From Actinomycetaceae bacterium (lineage in GTDB: Bacteria; Actinomycetota; Actinomycetes; Actinomycetales; Actinomycetaceae): 64,000 nt of DNA. Below, in pieces: positions 45,062 to 54,276 of this stretch; the stretch's first letter is position 1; every line of letters begins with the position of its first letter. The DNA lies in assembly GCA_012516575.1 (NCBI GenBank), contig JAAYWS010000125.1:1-64000 (forward strand), read 5' to 3'. The notes under the pieces are model-generated. The model had not been told where the DNA came from and did not search any database. It saw nothing but the letters and a program-made list of their open reading frames with translations. The position numbers were made by a program, and so were the translations under genes.

Positions 45062-46870
45062 GTGAAACCCTTTGATCCGCGATTAATGAAATATGCCAAG
45101 GACACGCGCAGATATATTGCTTTTCTAGTTGCCCTCGGCTTGGTGATGACCGCGCTTATCGCCGTGCAGACCTTTTTAATCTCCGCAATAGCGTCCCCCG
45201 TTTTCTACGGCGAATTCGATTCGAACCAATTCTTCTACCTGTCCATGTGGCTTGCTGTTGTTTTCGGCATGCGTATGGTCGTGAACTATGTACAAGGCGC
45301 GGTAGGACACCGTAGCGCCGTCAAAGTGATCTCTGATCTGCGCACGAAAGTATTACGACATGCCGGAGATTTAGGGGATCGTTGGCTGTCCAAAGGCAAC
45401 ACTGCACACGTTGTTACACTCACGACCCGCGGATTAGACGATTTAGAAGACTACTTCGTCCAGTTCCTTCCCCAGTTATTTCTAGTAACTACGGCAACCC
45501 CTGCTCTGCTCGTTGTCGTGTTCTATCTCGATGCAGTTTCCGCCATCATGATCGCACTATGTATTCCTCTTGTACCGGTATTCATGGTGCTCATTGGCAA
45601 AATGACTGCAAAGTATTCCTCGCAGCGCCTAGCTTCTATGCAACAGCTGGGCACCCAACTCCTCGACTTGCTCGCTGGCTTAGCCACCCTCAAAGGGCTC
45701 GGCCGCGAAAAGGGCCCCCAGGATCGGGTGAAAAGCCTGGGCGATTCTTTTGCTCGCAAAACTATGCAAACCCTTTACGTAGCTTTCCTATCTGGCGGCG
45801 CCCTCGAATTCATCACCACACTGACCACCGCGCTGGTCGCGGTTTCTGTGGGCTTGCGGATGGTGAACGCCGACATTCTGCTCTTCGAGGGCCTAGTCAT
45901 TATTATGCTCACGCCAGAGGTTCTTAAGCCCTTGCGCGAAGTAGGAACCCAGTTCCATAATTCGGCTAACGGTGTAGCCGCAGCCGAAAAAGCTTTCGAA
46001 ATTCTCGATCAGCCACTGCCAAAACGCGATGGGAATATCCCAGTACCAGATTTAGACCACACCACAATTTATTTTGATGACGTATCGGTGTATGCCCCCG
46101 GCCGGATGACCGTCGCACCTGCCAATCTGAGTGCTGCAATACCCCCGGGGCAGATCACAATTTTGCGCGGACCTTCTGGATCAGGCAAGACGACGGCGGT
46201 ACAGGTATTGCTCGGTTTACTTGCTCCTTCCACCGGTCACGTACGCATTGGTGAAACTCCCCTTAGCGATATCGATATCGATCAGTGGTGGGAAAATATT
46301 ACGTGGGTTCCACAACGCCCAGTATTAGTGCCCGGCACGGTTGCCGAGAATCTCGAAGCTACAAATATTAACGACGACGCGATTGCTCAAGCTAGTGCGC
46401 TCACCGGTTTTGATCAGGTGGTGTCAAGCTTACCTAAAGGCTGGGACACGTTAATTGGTCAAGGTGGAACCGGTTTATCGGTAGGCCAACGCCAACGGCT
46501 CGCACTAACCCGGGCGCTACTGTCCTCACGCAAGATTGTCGTTCTTGATGAGCCTTCAGCTCACCTCGACGCGGTTTCCGAAGAATATATTTCTAACGTG
46601 GTACGCACACTTAAAGCGAACGGTCATACCGTCATTGTGATCGCACATCGCTCCGCATTGGCAACACTAGCTGACGTCGTCATTGATGTTACCGCTACCC
46701 AACGCGATATTACTGACGAACTTGCTGAGGAACAGGCACGCCGGGAAATCGCCCGTGGACTAGCAGACGTGAGTGAACGCGAAATGGATTATGCCTTGCC
46801 TGCGTCATGGCGTCATACCACAGGAACCGGCACCTCAAATACCCGCTCGAACACTGCAGAGGAGGCCTAA
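45062..46870 (+). CDS. cydD: Thiol/heme ABC exporter subunit CydD
   Basis: A 602-residue half-transporter with six helices (about 15-300) and a C-terminal ATPase. Walker A is GPSGSGKTT, signature LSVGQRQRLALTRAL and Walker B IVVLDEPSAHLD. With CydC it exports glutathione/cysteine-type thiols (or binds heme) and is needed to assemble cytochrome bd. The start is GTG at 45062 with AAAGGAA about 14 bases upstream, a long spacing; a TACAAT at 45015-45020 is a plausible -10. Two bases (AA) separate it from the cydC start, GGAGG being in its own tail. Confidence 0.94.
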   Translation: MKPFDPRLMKYAKDTRRYIAFLVALGLVMTALIAVQTFLISAIASPVFYGEFDSNQFFYLSMWLAVVFGMRMVVNYVQGAVGHRSAVKVISDLRTKVLRHAGDLGDRWLSKGNTAHVVTLTTRGLDDLEDYFVQFLPQLFLVTTATPALLVVVFYLDAVSAIMIALCIPLVPVFMVLIGKMTAKYSSQRLASMQQLGTQLLDLLAGLATLKGLGREKGPQDRVKSLGDSFARKTMQTLYVAFLSGGALEFITTLTTALVAVSVGLRMVNADILLFEGLVIIMLTPEVLKPLREVGTQFHNSANGVAAAEKAFEILDQPLPKRDGNIPVPDLDHTTIYFDDVSVYAPGRMTVAPANLSAAIPPGQITILRGPSGSGKTTAVQVLLGLLAPSTGHVRIGETPLSDIDIDQWWENITWVPQRPVLVPGTVAENLEATNINDDAIAQASALTGFDQVVSSLPKGWDTLIGQGGTGLSVGQRQRLALTRALLSSRKIVVLDEPSAHLDAVSEEYISNVVRTLKANGHTVIVIAHRSALATLADVVIDVTATQRDITDELAEEQARREIARGLADVSEREMDYALPASWRHTTGTGTSNTRSNTAEEA

Positions 46871-46871
46871 A

Positions 46872-48635
46872 ATGACCCAAGCATTCCCTGCTGATGAACG
46901 TGCCGCACTCAAACGCGCAATTCATATGCTCGACTATGATCGCAAACGCTTCCGCTGGTCGGTGGCGGCCGGTTCGGGCGCTATTGGCTCAACTGTCGGA
47001 CTGGGCGCCACCTCGGCATGGCTTATTGCCCGTGCCGCACAGCTCCCACCCGTGCTCGATCTTTCTGTGGCTTCTACCGGAGTACGCGCCTTCGGAGTTG
47101 GCAAAGCGGTTTTCCGTTATCTAGAAAGAATCGCCTCCCATTGGGTTGCACTGTATGGCATGTCGAATTTGCGCACAGCTGTGTATGCTCAGCTCGCCGA
47201 CTCCTCCACCGATGTCGTCACTTCGCTTAAACGTGGTGACTTGTTAACCCGTACCAACGCCGACGTTGATGAAATCGGCAATGTGGTGGTTAAATCCATG
47301 TTGCCCGCAGCAGTGGCACTTGTAGTGGGCATTATTTCAGTAGGTATTGTGGGCATACTGTCCTTACCGATCGCATTAGTGTTAGCACTGTCGCTATTCA
47401 TTTCTGGAGCAGTAGGACCTTATTTTGCAATGCGTGGCGCGCGGCTCGCTGAGCTTGCGCAGGTTGAAGACCGCGCACGGCTTAACGATGAAGCACTCAA
47501 CCTGCTAGAAAATGCTGCTGAGTTACGAGTTTCGGGCCGCCTGAAAGTAATGGAAGCTGCCCGACTAGATACTGAGCTAGCTATTGAACAGCATCGTAAC
47601 GACGCAGCCAAACCCACCGCCGTAGCCGGAGTTATTGACACCGCTGCGCTGGCACTTGCCGTCATAGGCGCTTTGCTCATCGGAACATGGCAAATATCGC
47701 AGGGCACCCTAAACGGTATCGAGCTGGTTGTTGCTACCCTAACTCCACTGTCTGCATTTGAGGCAACTGCTCGACTACCCGAAGCTGGAGTACAGCTGAC
47801 TCGCTCTGGAGCGGCGGCCAAACGTATTATGGCCATTCTCGACCACGCGGCAGCCGCGGTACCGCAAACCGCAACCACCTCGCATACTGATGACTCCGGC
47901 GTCGTCGCCCGTGATCTGATTGTGGGATGGCCAGACGGACCACACGTGGCCGGACCACTGAACCTCCATCTGGAACCAGGCAAGGCTTTGGCGATTGTTG
48001 GACCATCAGGTATCGGCAAGTCAACATTGCTATATACGCTGGCCGGCATGCTTGAACCACATGCGGGAAATGTAACCCTCAATGGCGGAGAAGTCTCCTC
48101 CCTAGATCGCAAGCTCGTCTCGCAATCGTTAACGCTCACCGCAGAAGACGCACATATTTTCGAAACTACTATCCTCGAAAACTTGCGAGTGGCACGTTCG
48201 TCGGTGACTCAAGAAGAAGCGGTTGCACTATTGGAACGTGCTGGGCTTGGCCCTTGGCTTCGCCAGCTGCCAGAAGGCGTTGAAACGATGCTCGGAACAA
48301 ATGCCACCACTATTTCCGGTGGCGAACGGCGTCGTATTTTACTGGCACGCGCGTTGGCGTCGAACGCCCAATACCTGCTCCTTGACGAACCCGGCGAGCA
48401 TCTTGATCCCCACACCGCGGATGCGCTTATTCGAGATCTGCTGAACGCCGGTGGCAGTGACCGCGGAATTATCCTCGTCACCCATCGATTAACCCCACTC
48501 GACGCAGCCGATGAGGTTATTGTTTTAGGACAAGCAAGCGAGGCCGGCCCTGCCACCGTGCGGGCACGCGGAACACACCGCGAACTTCTGGCTACGCTCG
48601 AACAATACGCATGGTCGGCCGAACAGGAAAACTGA
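46872..48635 (+). CDS. cydC: Thiol/heme ABC exporter subunit CydC
   Basis: A 587-residue half-transporter partner of CydD. Six helices in the first 300 residues, then an ATPase with Walker A GPSGIGKSTLL, signature ISGGERRRILLARAL and Walker B YLLLDEPGEHLD. ATG at 46872 has GGAGG six bases upstream. The stop overlaps the start of the sensor kinase (TGATG), so kinase translation is coupled to this exporter. Confidence 0.94.
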   Translation: MTQAFPADERAALKRAIHMLDYDRKRFRWSVAAGSGAIGSTVGLGATSAWLIARAAQLPPVLDLSVASTGVRAFGVGKAVFRYLERIASHWVALYGMSNLRTAVYAQLADSSTDVVTSLKRGDLLTRTNADVDEIGNVVVKSMLPAAVALVVGIISVGIVGILSLPIALVLALSLFISGAVGPYFAMRGARLAELAQVEDRARLNDEALNLLENAAELRVSGRLKVMEAARLDTELAIEQHRNDAAKPTAVAGVIDTAALALAVIGALLIGTWQISQGTLNGIELVVATLTPLSAFEATARLPEAGVQLTRSGAAAKRIMAILDHAAAAVPQTATTSHTDDSGVVARDLIVGWPDGPHVAGPLNLHLEPGKALAIVGPSGIGKSTLLYTLAGMLEPHAGNVTLNGGEVSSLDRKLVSQSLTLTAEDAHIFETTILENLRVARSSVTQEEAVALLERAGLGPWLRQLPEGVETMLGTNATTISGGERRRILLARALASNAQYLLLDEPGEHLDPHTADALIRDLLNAGGSDRGIILVTHRLTPLDAADEVIVLGQASEAGPATVRARGTHRELLATLEQYAWSAEQEN

Positions 48636-50272
48636 TGGATAATAAAGCGCTATTAAACATTATTTCCCACGCGCTAAAACTCACTGGCGAGCTTGACCGG
48701 GAATCAGCGCTCAACCATTTCGTTGACTCGGCCCGCGAGCTCACCGGAGCCCAATATGGCGCCCTAGGCGTGCTCAACTCTCATGGGGAAACAATCGAGT
48801 TTATACATCGTGGGCTTGATCCGCAGCAGGCCAAACGGATCGGCCGCCCTCCGCGTTCCGACGGTATCTTCGCAGATATTCCCATGGACGATTGGATTAT
48901 TGTTAACGATTTGCCGAATGATCCGCGCAGCCGTTCCTACCCGCAAGCACACCCGGCAATGCGCAATTTTTTGGGCGTTGCCGTTCAGGTTCAAGGTCAA
49001 GTCTGGGGGCGTCTTTACCTCACGAATAAGCCCGGCGGTTTTACCGACGACGACGGGCAAACGGCTCGTTTGCTGGCCAGCGCGGCTGCTATTGCGGCAC
49101 AGAATTCCGAGGTTTATGCACAGTCTCAAAACCGGGCACGCTGGCTGAGCGCATCACAAAAAATTGTTTCTTCGTTATTAGAAGGCTCCGATGAAGAAGA
49201 GGCATTGCAAACTATTGCCCATGAAATGCGGATAGCAGCAAACGCCGATGTTGCCGTTATTATTTTGCCTTCTATTCAAAATACGTGGATGAGTGAAATC
49301 GTTGATGGAGAAGGCTCGCAGGCGTTATTGGGGATTTTGTTTCCGCCCGAAGGCCGCGCATTAACCGTTGTCAGAGAAAAGAATGGCCTTGTGATCGATT
49401 CGATGCAACGTCTTCGACGCATCCGGATACCGCAGTTGCGGGAATTCGGGCCGGCACTTTATGCCCCGCTCGTGACAAAAGGAACCGGCCAAGGCGTGAT
49501 CTTGCTACTGCGTCATATCGGACGGCTCGAGTTTAACCTGCATGACTTGGCAATGGCGGAAAGCTCGGCAAAACAGGCCGCGATTGCTCTTGAGCTCGCT
49601 GCCGCCCGGCAGAACGAAAATCTTGCGATGGAGCTTGATGAACGGTCCCGAATTGGCCGGGATTTGCACGATCTCGCAATTCAACAACTGTTTGCTTCTG
49701 GGATGCATATTACGGCAGTTAAAGAAGACCTCGAAGCTAAAGGTTTTGGTGCAGAGGTTGGGCCTTCATTAGATCAAGCGATTTCTTCAATTGATGAGTC
49801 GGTGCGCCAGATCCGAATGATTGTCCAAAAGCTCCGCGATGATTCAGCCTCGGCCGCGCTGGTCGAAAGACTCCAACAGGAAACCAAGTCTGCACTGCAA
49901 ACTCTCGGTTTTGCACCGTCGTTAATTGTGCAGTGGAATGGGCAGATCGCGCGCGAGTCCGAAACGTTCACATTAATCGACGACGCCGTGGGCACTGATA
50001 TTTGCGACGATATTGTTGCAGTTGTGCGCGAAGGCTTATCAAATGTGGCTCGCCATGCGCATGCTTCTTCGGTCAGTGTGGAACTCAGTGTTGATCCTAC
50101 GCATGCGCTTGTCGAAGTGGTTGATGACGGTATCGGAATCGCGGCGGCACTTGGACGTCGTTCTGGACTGTCGAATTTGGCGGCCCGTGCCCGGCGTCAT
50201 CGGGGAACTTTTAGCATCAGCGCCCGGGAAGACACATCTGGTACCATTCTCAGCTGGCAAGTACCGCTATAG
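48635..50272 (+). CDS. GAF-domain sensor histidine kinase (DevS/DosT-like)
   Basis: A 545-residue soluble kinase. An N-terminal GAF domain (about 20-160) resembles the heme GAF of mycobacterial DevS/DosT: AQYGALGVL, HPAMRNFLGVAVQVQGQVWGRLYLTNK and FTDDDG. The His in HPAM (about 106) is at a place where a heme ligand could sit. A second GAF (about 180-325) leads to a HisKA_3 dimer with the phospho-acceptor in RIGRDLHDLAIQQLF and a HATPase domain (REGLSNVARHAHAS, DDGIGI). It is coupled to cydDC, which suggests oxygen or redox sensing for the bd oxidase. Its likely regulator lies convergent at 50404. Confidence 0.88.
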   Translation: MDNKALLNIISHALKLTGELDRESALNHFVDSARELTGAQYGALGVLNSHGETIEFIHRGLDPQQAKRIGRPPRSDGIFADIPMDDWIIVNDLPNDPRSRSYPQAHPAMRNFLGVAVQVQGQVWGRLYLTNKPGGFTDDDGQTARLLASAAAIAAQNSEVYAQSQNRARWLSASQKIVSSLLEGSDEEEALQTIAHEMRIAANADVAVIILPSIQNTWMSEIVDGEGSQALLGILFPPEGRALTVVREKNGLVIDSMQRLRRIRIPQLREFGPALYAPLVTKGTGQGVILLLRHIGRLEFNLHDLAMAESSAKQAAIALELAAARQNENLAMELDERSRIGRDLHDLAIQQLFASGMHITAVKEDLEAKGFGAEVGPSLDQAISSIDESVRQIRMIVQKLRDDSASAALVERLQQETKSALQTLGFAPSLIVQWNGQIARESETFTLIDDAVGTDICDDIVAVVREGLSNVARHAHASSVSVELSVDPTHALVEVVDDGIGIAAALGRRSGLSNLAARARRHRGTFSISAREDTSGTILSWQVPL

Positions 50273-50318
50273 CAGCTATCGGTAGCATCGTGCGCTGTCT
50301 CTTGCCTTGGAATTCGAA

Positions 50319-50362
50319 AATATCGCCGCATCGTGGGCTATAGCGCACGATGCGGCGATATT
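50319..50362. terminator. Bidirectional terminator between kinase and regulator genes
   Basis: A perfect 17-base stem (AATATCGCCGCATCGTG and complement) with a 10-base loop, plus imperfect outer pairing between the flanking GAATT and AATTC. It separates convergent genes. Confidence 0.88.
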
Positions 50363-50403
50363 CTTGAAATTCAACACACGCCTTCAGATTAAGCAGTACT
50401 AGG

Positions 50404-51066
50404 CTAGGCAGTAGCGAGATTACGCCATCCGGTGGCACGTTGCCCGGCTACCCAGGCGGCTACTTGCGTACGACGCTGCATACCCATCTTGGCTAGTAGT
50501 GAGGTGATGTGGTTCTTCACCGTCTTTTCGGCAACGCCAAGCTTCTCCCCGATCTCTCGGTTCGACAGCCCATCCCCGATAAGCTCAAGAACCTTACGCT
50601 CCGACGGCGTCAAATCAGCGGTAGGGTCATCATGGTCAGCACGACGCCGCGTAACAGTACGCTCATCAAGCAATACCCGTCCATTAGCTACCGCGCGAAC
50701 AGCCTCAGTAATCTCCGCACCCCGCACCGACTTGAGAAGGAAGGCCTTTGCCCCGGCTTCAAGCGATTCGGTTAGCGCATTGTCATCATCGAAAGAGGTG
50801 AGCACAATGCACTTAATCTCGGGGATACGCTCACGCAGTTCCCGAATAATATCAATGCCGGTGCCATCGGGAAGACGTAAATCCACGAGGGCAACCTGTG
50901 GCCTCATCAATTCAGCACGGCGAATCGCTTCAGCCACCGATCCGGCTTCAGCAATCACCGATAACCCTTCGGCTCGGTCCACTACTTCGGCAATACCACG
51001 ACGGACGACCTCATGGTCGTCAATAATCATGACGCTGATTTCTGAAATTTCCTCATTCACGTTCAC
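50404..51066 (-). CDS. NarL/DevR-type response regulator
   Basis: A 220-residue two-component regulator. Receiver domain: acidic pair Asp16/Asp17, phospho-Asp62 in VDLRLPDGTG, conserved Lys in FLLKSVRGAE. LuxR-type helix-turn-helix at the C-terminus: LTPSERKVLELIGDGLSNREIGEKLGVAEKTVKNHI. The likely partner of the convergent DevS-like kinase. GTG at 51066 is preferred because AGGGGG lies five bases upstream. The start is only four bases after the mutM stop, so it belongs to the rnc-mutM operon. Confidence 0.9.
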   Translation of the reverse strand: MNVNEEISEISVMIIDDHEVVRRGIAEVVDRAEGLSVIAEAGSVAEAIRRAELMRPQVALVDLRLPDGTGIDIIRELRERIPEIKCIVLTSFDDDNALTESLEAGAKAFLLKSVRGAEITEAVRAVANGRVLLDERTVTRRRADHDDPTADLTPSERKVLELIGDGLSNREIGEKLGVAEKTVKNHITSLLAKMGMQRRTQVAAWVAGQRATGWRNLATA

Positions 51067-51070
51067 TACT

Positions 51071-51928
51071 CTACCCCCTAAAGCGTTGACAATGCGAACA
51101 GATATGCGACGAACGGCCCATAAAGGAGATGCGTCGGATAGGACGGCTACACCGCGGGCAGGGAAGGCCTGTTTTCCCGTATACATTCAAGGATCGCTCG
51201 AAATAGCCCGACTCACCCTTAACATTAACGTATAACTCGTCAAAGGACGTTCCTCCCACGTCTACTGCACGATGCATCACATCCTGTGCAGCCTCATACA
51301 CCTCCGTAATTTTCGTGATACTCATTCGCGACGTGTCGCGTTTGCCATGAGTACGCGCCTGCCAAAGGGCTTCGTCAGCATAAATATTGCCGATTCCGGA
51401 GGCGACCCGTTGGTCTAAAAGTGCCCGTTTGATCTCCGTTGATTTAGTTTTGAGTATGCGAGCTACTTTTTTCACGTCAAATAATGGGTCGAGCAGATCC
51501 CGTCCGATATGTGCCACGCTCTGCGGAATAACCGCATCATTAACCCCATACCCGCCTGGACCACCGTCTGTGGTATCCACTAGCTGGTCGGGTAATAAAT
51601 GACCAAAAGTACGCTGGTCAATAAAATCAATACGTGTCCCGTCGTCGAGGAAAAGGGCAGCGCGCCGATGCGGATGGTTCTCTAACCCGATTCGGAACTG
51701 TCCCGACATCCCCAAATGCGCCACCAACGCCATATCAGACAGCAAAAACCACATGTATTTGCCCCGCCGAGCTAACCCGTAAATCTCTTGCCCAATAAGC
51801 GGATCCAAACCCGCCGGTGATTTACGCGCCACTCGCGGGTGGTAAGCTTTCGCATCGATAATTGTGCGCCCAACGACGTAAGGTTCGAGCCCCAGCCGGA
51901 TCGTTTCAACTTCGGGTAATTCTGGCAT
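51071..51928 (-). CDS. mutM: Formamidopyrimidine-DNA glycosylase
   Basis: A 285-residue bifunctional glycosylase/lyase removing 8-oxoguanine and formamidopyrimidines. The N-terminus MPELPEVE has catalytic Pro2 and Glu3; the Lys of RRGKYMWF, the helix-two-turn-helix, and the zinc finger CPRC-x(n)-CSHC at the end are intact. Two bases after rnc. The common rnc-mutM pairing. Confidence 0.97.
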   Translation of the reverse strand: MPELPEVETIRLGLEPYVVGRTIIDAKAYHPRVARKSPAGLDPLIGQEIYGLARRGKYMWFLLSDMALVAHLGMSGQFRIGLENHPHRRAALFLDDGTRIDFIDQRTFGHLLPDQLVDTTDGGPGGYGVNDAVIPQSVAHIGRDLLDPLFDVKKVARILKTKSTEIKRALLDQRVASGIGNIYADEALWQARTHGKRDTSRMSITKITEVYEAAQDVMHRAVDVGGTSFDELYVNVKGESGYFERSLNVYGKTGLPCPRCSRPIRRISFMGRSSHICSHCQRFRG

Positions 51929-51930
51929 TT

Positions 51931-52629
51931 TTAAGCCACCGTGTCGGGCTCCAACGTCAAATAAGCATCTTTACAGGCCTCCAATTTGGCGGCTTTGCGT
52001 GAGGTCGCAGTCCCAGTGCCATAGCGCTTCCCACCAATCATGACCTGCGCAGTAAAAACGCGCGCATGGTCCGGGCCGGTGCCGTCCATCTGATAGCTCA
52101 AATCCCCGATTATTCCGTGTTCGCGCGCTTTTTCTTCGAAGGCGGTTCGCCAATCTAGGGCCGGGCCCATTTGGGTAGCTATCAGAATCTGCTCCGCAAT
52201 ATGACGACGAACGGCGGCCACAGCTTCGTCCAGCCCGTGAGCGAGATAGGTAGCAGCAATCAACGCTTCTACCGCATCAGCCAATAAAGAATCTTTCTGA
52301 CGTCCGCCAGTGCGTTCTTCACCAACTCCGAGATATAGATACGCCCCAAGATCAAGTTTGCGTGCTACCTCGGCTAATGCTCGTTCCGACACCGCGGCAG
52401 CCTTAATCTTTGATAAATCACCTTCGGACATATCGGGATAGTCCCGAAATAAATCAACTGCTACTACCCCGCCAAGTATCGAATCGCCAAGGAATTCCAA
52501 GCGTTCGTTATCTGCACACTCATTTTCGAAAGCGTAGGAACGGTGTGTAAGCGCATGCTGAAGGAGATCTGCCGGAATATCAACACCCCACCGGGCGAGT
52601 AGCTCGGCAGTATCTGGCAAACGGTCCAC
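51931..52629 (-). CDS. rnc: Ribonuclease III
   Basis: A 232-residue double-strand-specific RNase. The signature NERLEFLGDSIL (about 41-52) and a second acidic motif DAVEALIAA are catalytic, and the C-terminal double-strand RNA-binding domain ends GTGTATSRKAAKLEACKDAYLTL. GTG start directly after the DUF177 stop. rpmF (L32), often found between these two genes, is absent here. Confidence 0.96.
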   Translation of the reverse strand: MDRLPDTAELLARWGVDIPADLLQHALTHRSYAFENECADNERLEFLGDSILGGVVAVDLFRDYPDMSEGDLSKIKAAAVSERALAEVARKLDLGAYLYLGVGEERTGGRQKDSLLADAVEALIAATYLAHGLDEAVAAVRRHIAEQILIATQMGPALDWRTAFEEKAREHGIIGDLSYQMDGTGPDHARVFTAQVMIGGKRYGTGTATSRKAAKLEACKDAYLTLEPDTVA

Positions 52630-53292
52630 CTAGTTATCCTCCTGAGCGGCGTCGGCGCCGACCTCGGCTGTTACATTTTCCTCGTCATCTGGTCCCGCCT
52701 CGTTACCTAGGCCTGCCTCGCCAGTTGCGCTTTCTTCAGCGGCCGCCAATTGTGCCGCCAGCGCGTCCAATGCCGCAAACGCCGGATTCAGCTTCTCATG
52801 AACGTGATCGTCCGGGAGATCCTCCCAGCGCTCTCCGCATTCAGCACATAGGCCTTGGCAGTCCGGCTGACACAGCGGGCTAAAAGGCAACGACAATACG
52901 ATCGCATCGCGCAAAATCGGTTCCAGATCAATCTGATCATCAACGATGACCGGAAGTTCTTCACCTTCCTCATCGCCTTCATCGATGAGTAGCTGGCGTT
53001 GCTCGGGCCAGAATAATAACTCAGCGACCTGTTCTTCAATATCTTTCGAAATATCAGTCAGACACCGCGAGCACTGCCCAACCACATGGGTACTGACATA
53101 CCCATTAACAAAAATTCCCTCCGACAGTGTCTGTAAGCGCAACTCAACTTCCATTGGCTCCCCGGCGGGAACCCCGATCAGCTGCACCCCGCACTCCTCC
53201 GGAGCCGGAAGTGTCAAAACAATATCGCGTTCCGTTCCGGCAACCTTGGGAAGATCAGCAACCGGAATAATAAAATCGGAATGCTGGGTCAT
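52630..53292 (-). CDS. YceD/DUF177 family protein
   Basis: A 220-residue protein of the DUF177 family, associated with 23S rRNA or ribosome biogenesis in other bacteria and plastids. Cys residues in GQCSRCL and CQPDCQGLCAECG suggest metal binding. The C-terminal 45 residues are Ala/Glu-rich and disordered. Directly abuts its neighbours on both sides (TAA-ATG), so it is co-translated with the SepIVA-like gene. Confidence 0.9.
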   Translation of the reverse strand: MTQHSDFIIPVADLPKVAGTERDIVLTLPAPEECGVQLIGVPAGEPMEVELRLQTLSEGIFVNGYVSTHVVGQCSRCLTDISKDIEEQVAELLFWPEQRQLLIDEGDEEGEELPVIVDDQIDLEPILRDAIVLSLPFSPLCQPDCQGLCAECGERWEDLPDDHVHEKLNPAFAALDALAAQLAAAEESATGEAGLGNEAGPDDEENVTAEVGADAAQEDN

Positions 53293-53799
53293 TTAACGCT
53301 CCTGCTCACGCCGCTGCGCCAACACGTGCCGTCCAGCCGCGATTTGATCCAATAAGCCTTCTAGCTCTTTAGCCAGCTCCACGAGAGTTTCATCGGAATA
53401 CTTGTTGGCACCGAAAATAAGCTGGTCAGCCTGCTGTTTAGCTTCGTCAACAATCCGGGTCGCCTGCGATTTTGCCGCAATTGTGATTTGGTCTTGAGCC
53501 ACCATACGCGAGGCCTGCTCACGTGCTTCAGCCACAATCGTTTCCGCATCGGCATGAGCTTGGCGCACAATTTCCTGCGCATCCGCATAAGCCTTATCGG
53601 ACACTGCGCCTGCCTCGGCCAAGACCGAATCAGCCGCAACAATCTGATCAGGCACAATATCGCTTGCAGTTTGCAAAAGCGTAATTATTTCGGTGCGGTT
53701 CACCATCACCGATGCCGACATAGGCAAGGATTTTGCGTTCTGGACGATCTCCATCAATTCATCAAGGATCTCGAGGAGGGAATCACCGGTATCAGTCAT
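53293..53799 (-). CDS. DivIVA/SepIVA-like coiled-coil septation protein
   Basis: A 168-residue protein dominated by a long Ala/Glu/Gln coiled coil (about 60-160) after a short N-terminal domain. Its neighbours DUF177 and rnc match the mycobacterial order in which this gene is SepIVA, an essential septation and cell-envelope factor of the DivIVA family. The match here rests on synteny and coiled-coil character. The start overlaps the coaD stop by four bases (ATGA). Confidence 0.8.
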   Translation of the reverse strand: MTDTGDSLLEILDELMEIVQNAKSLPMSASVMVNRTEIITLLQTASDIVPDQIVAADSVLAEAGAVSDKAYADAQEIVRQAHADAETIVAEAREQASRMVAQDQITIAAKSQATRIVDEAKQQADQLIFGANKYSDETLVELAKELEGLLDQIAAGRHVLAQRREQER

Positions 53800-54272
53800 G
53801 AGTTAACCTTCGCTTTCAATGCCTCGGCCACATTTGCTGGGACGAGGTCGTCAATATTTCCGCCATAACGCGCAATTTCTTTTACGAACGACGATGCGAC
53901 ATGTGCGAGGGCCGGATCTCCCATCACAAATATCGTTTCGATTCCGGACAAATGCCGGTTAAGTAATGCCATAGCCTGCTCATCATCATAGTCCGCCGGA
54001 CCACGCAGACCTTTCACAATTGCGTTTGCTCCCTGTGCCCGCGCAAAATCCACGATTAACCCGTCGACTAATTCCACACGCACCCCGGCGATATCGGCAA
54101 CAGCATCTTTTGCCAGCTGGACCCGTTCGTCGTCGTCAAAAAAATAGTTTTTAGTGGAGTTCCGGGCGACAGCAATAATTACTTCATCGAACATGTCGCG
54201 CGCACGGCGCACGATATCAACGTGGCCGAGCGTCATTGGATCATACGATCCCGGGCATACGGCAATAGTCAT
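53796..54272 (-). CDS. coaD: Phosphopantetheine adenylyltransferase
   Basis: A 158-residue enzyme of coenzyme A synthesis, forming dephospho-CoA. PGSYDPMTLGHVDIVRRA has the T/HxGH nucleotidyl motif; KGLRGPADYDDEQAMALLNRHL and SSFVKEIARYGG are family signatures. Follows rsmD by four bases with no clear ribosome site, so its translation probably depends on rsmD. Confidence 0.96.
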   Translation of the reverse strand: MTIAVCPGSYDPMTLGHVDIVRRARDMFDEVIIAVARNSTKNYFFDDDERVQLAKDAVADIAGVRVELVDGLIVDFARAQGANAIVKGLRGPADYDDEQAMALLNRHLSGIETIFVMGDPALAHVASSFVKEIARYGGNIDDLVPANVAEALKAKVNS

Positions 54273-54276
54273 AGCT

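Noticed and set aside
47420..48139. 239-codon minus-strand frame inside cydC
   Set aside because: Ser/Arg-rich shadow antisense to the conserved ABC exporter, without a start signal.
50432..51235. 267-codon plus-strand frame
   Set aside because: Antisense to the response regulator and mutM; Ser/Arg/Thr-rich, typical of a shadow frame.
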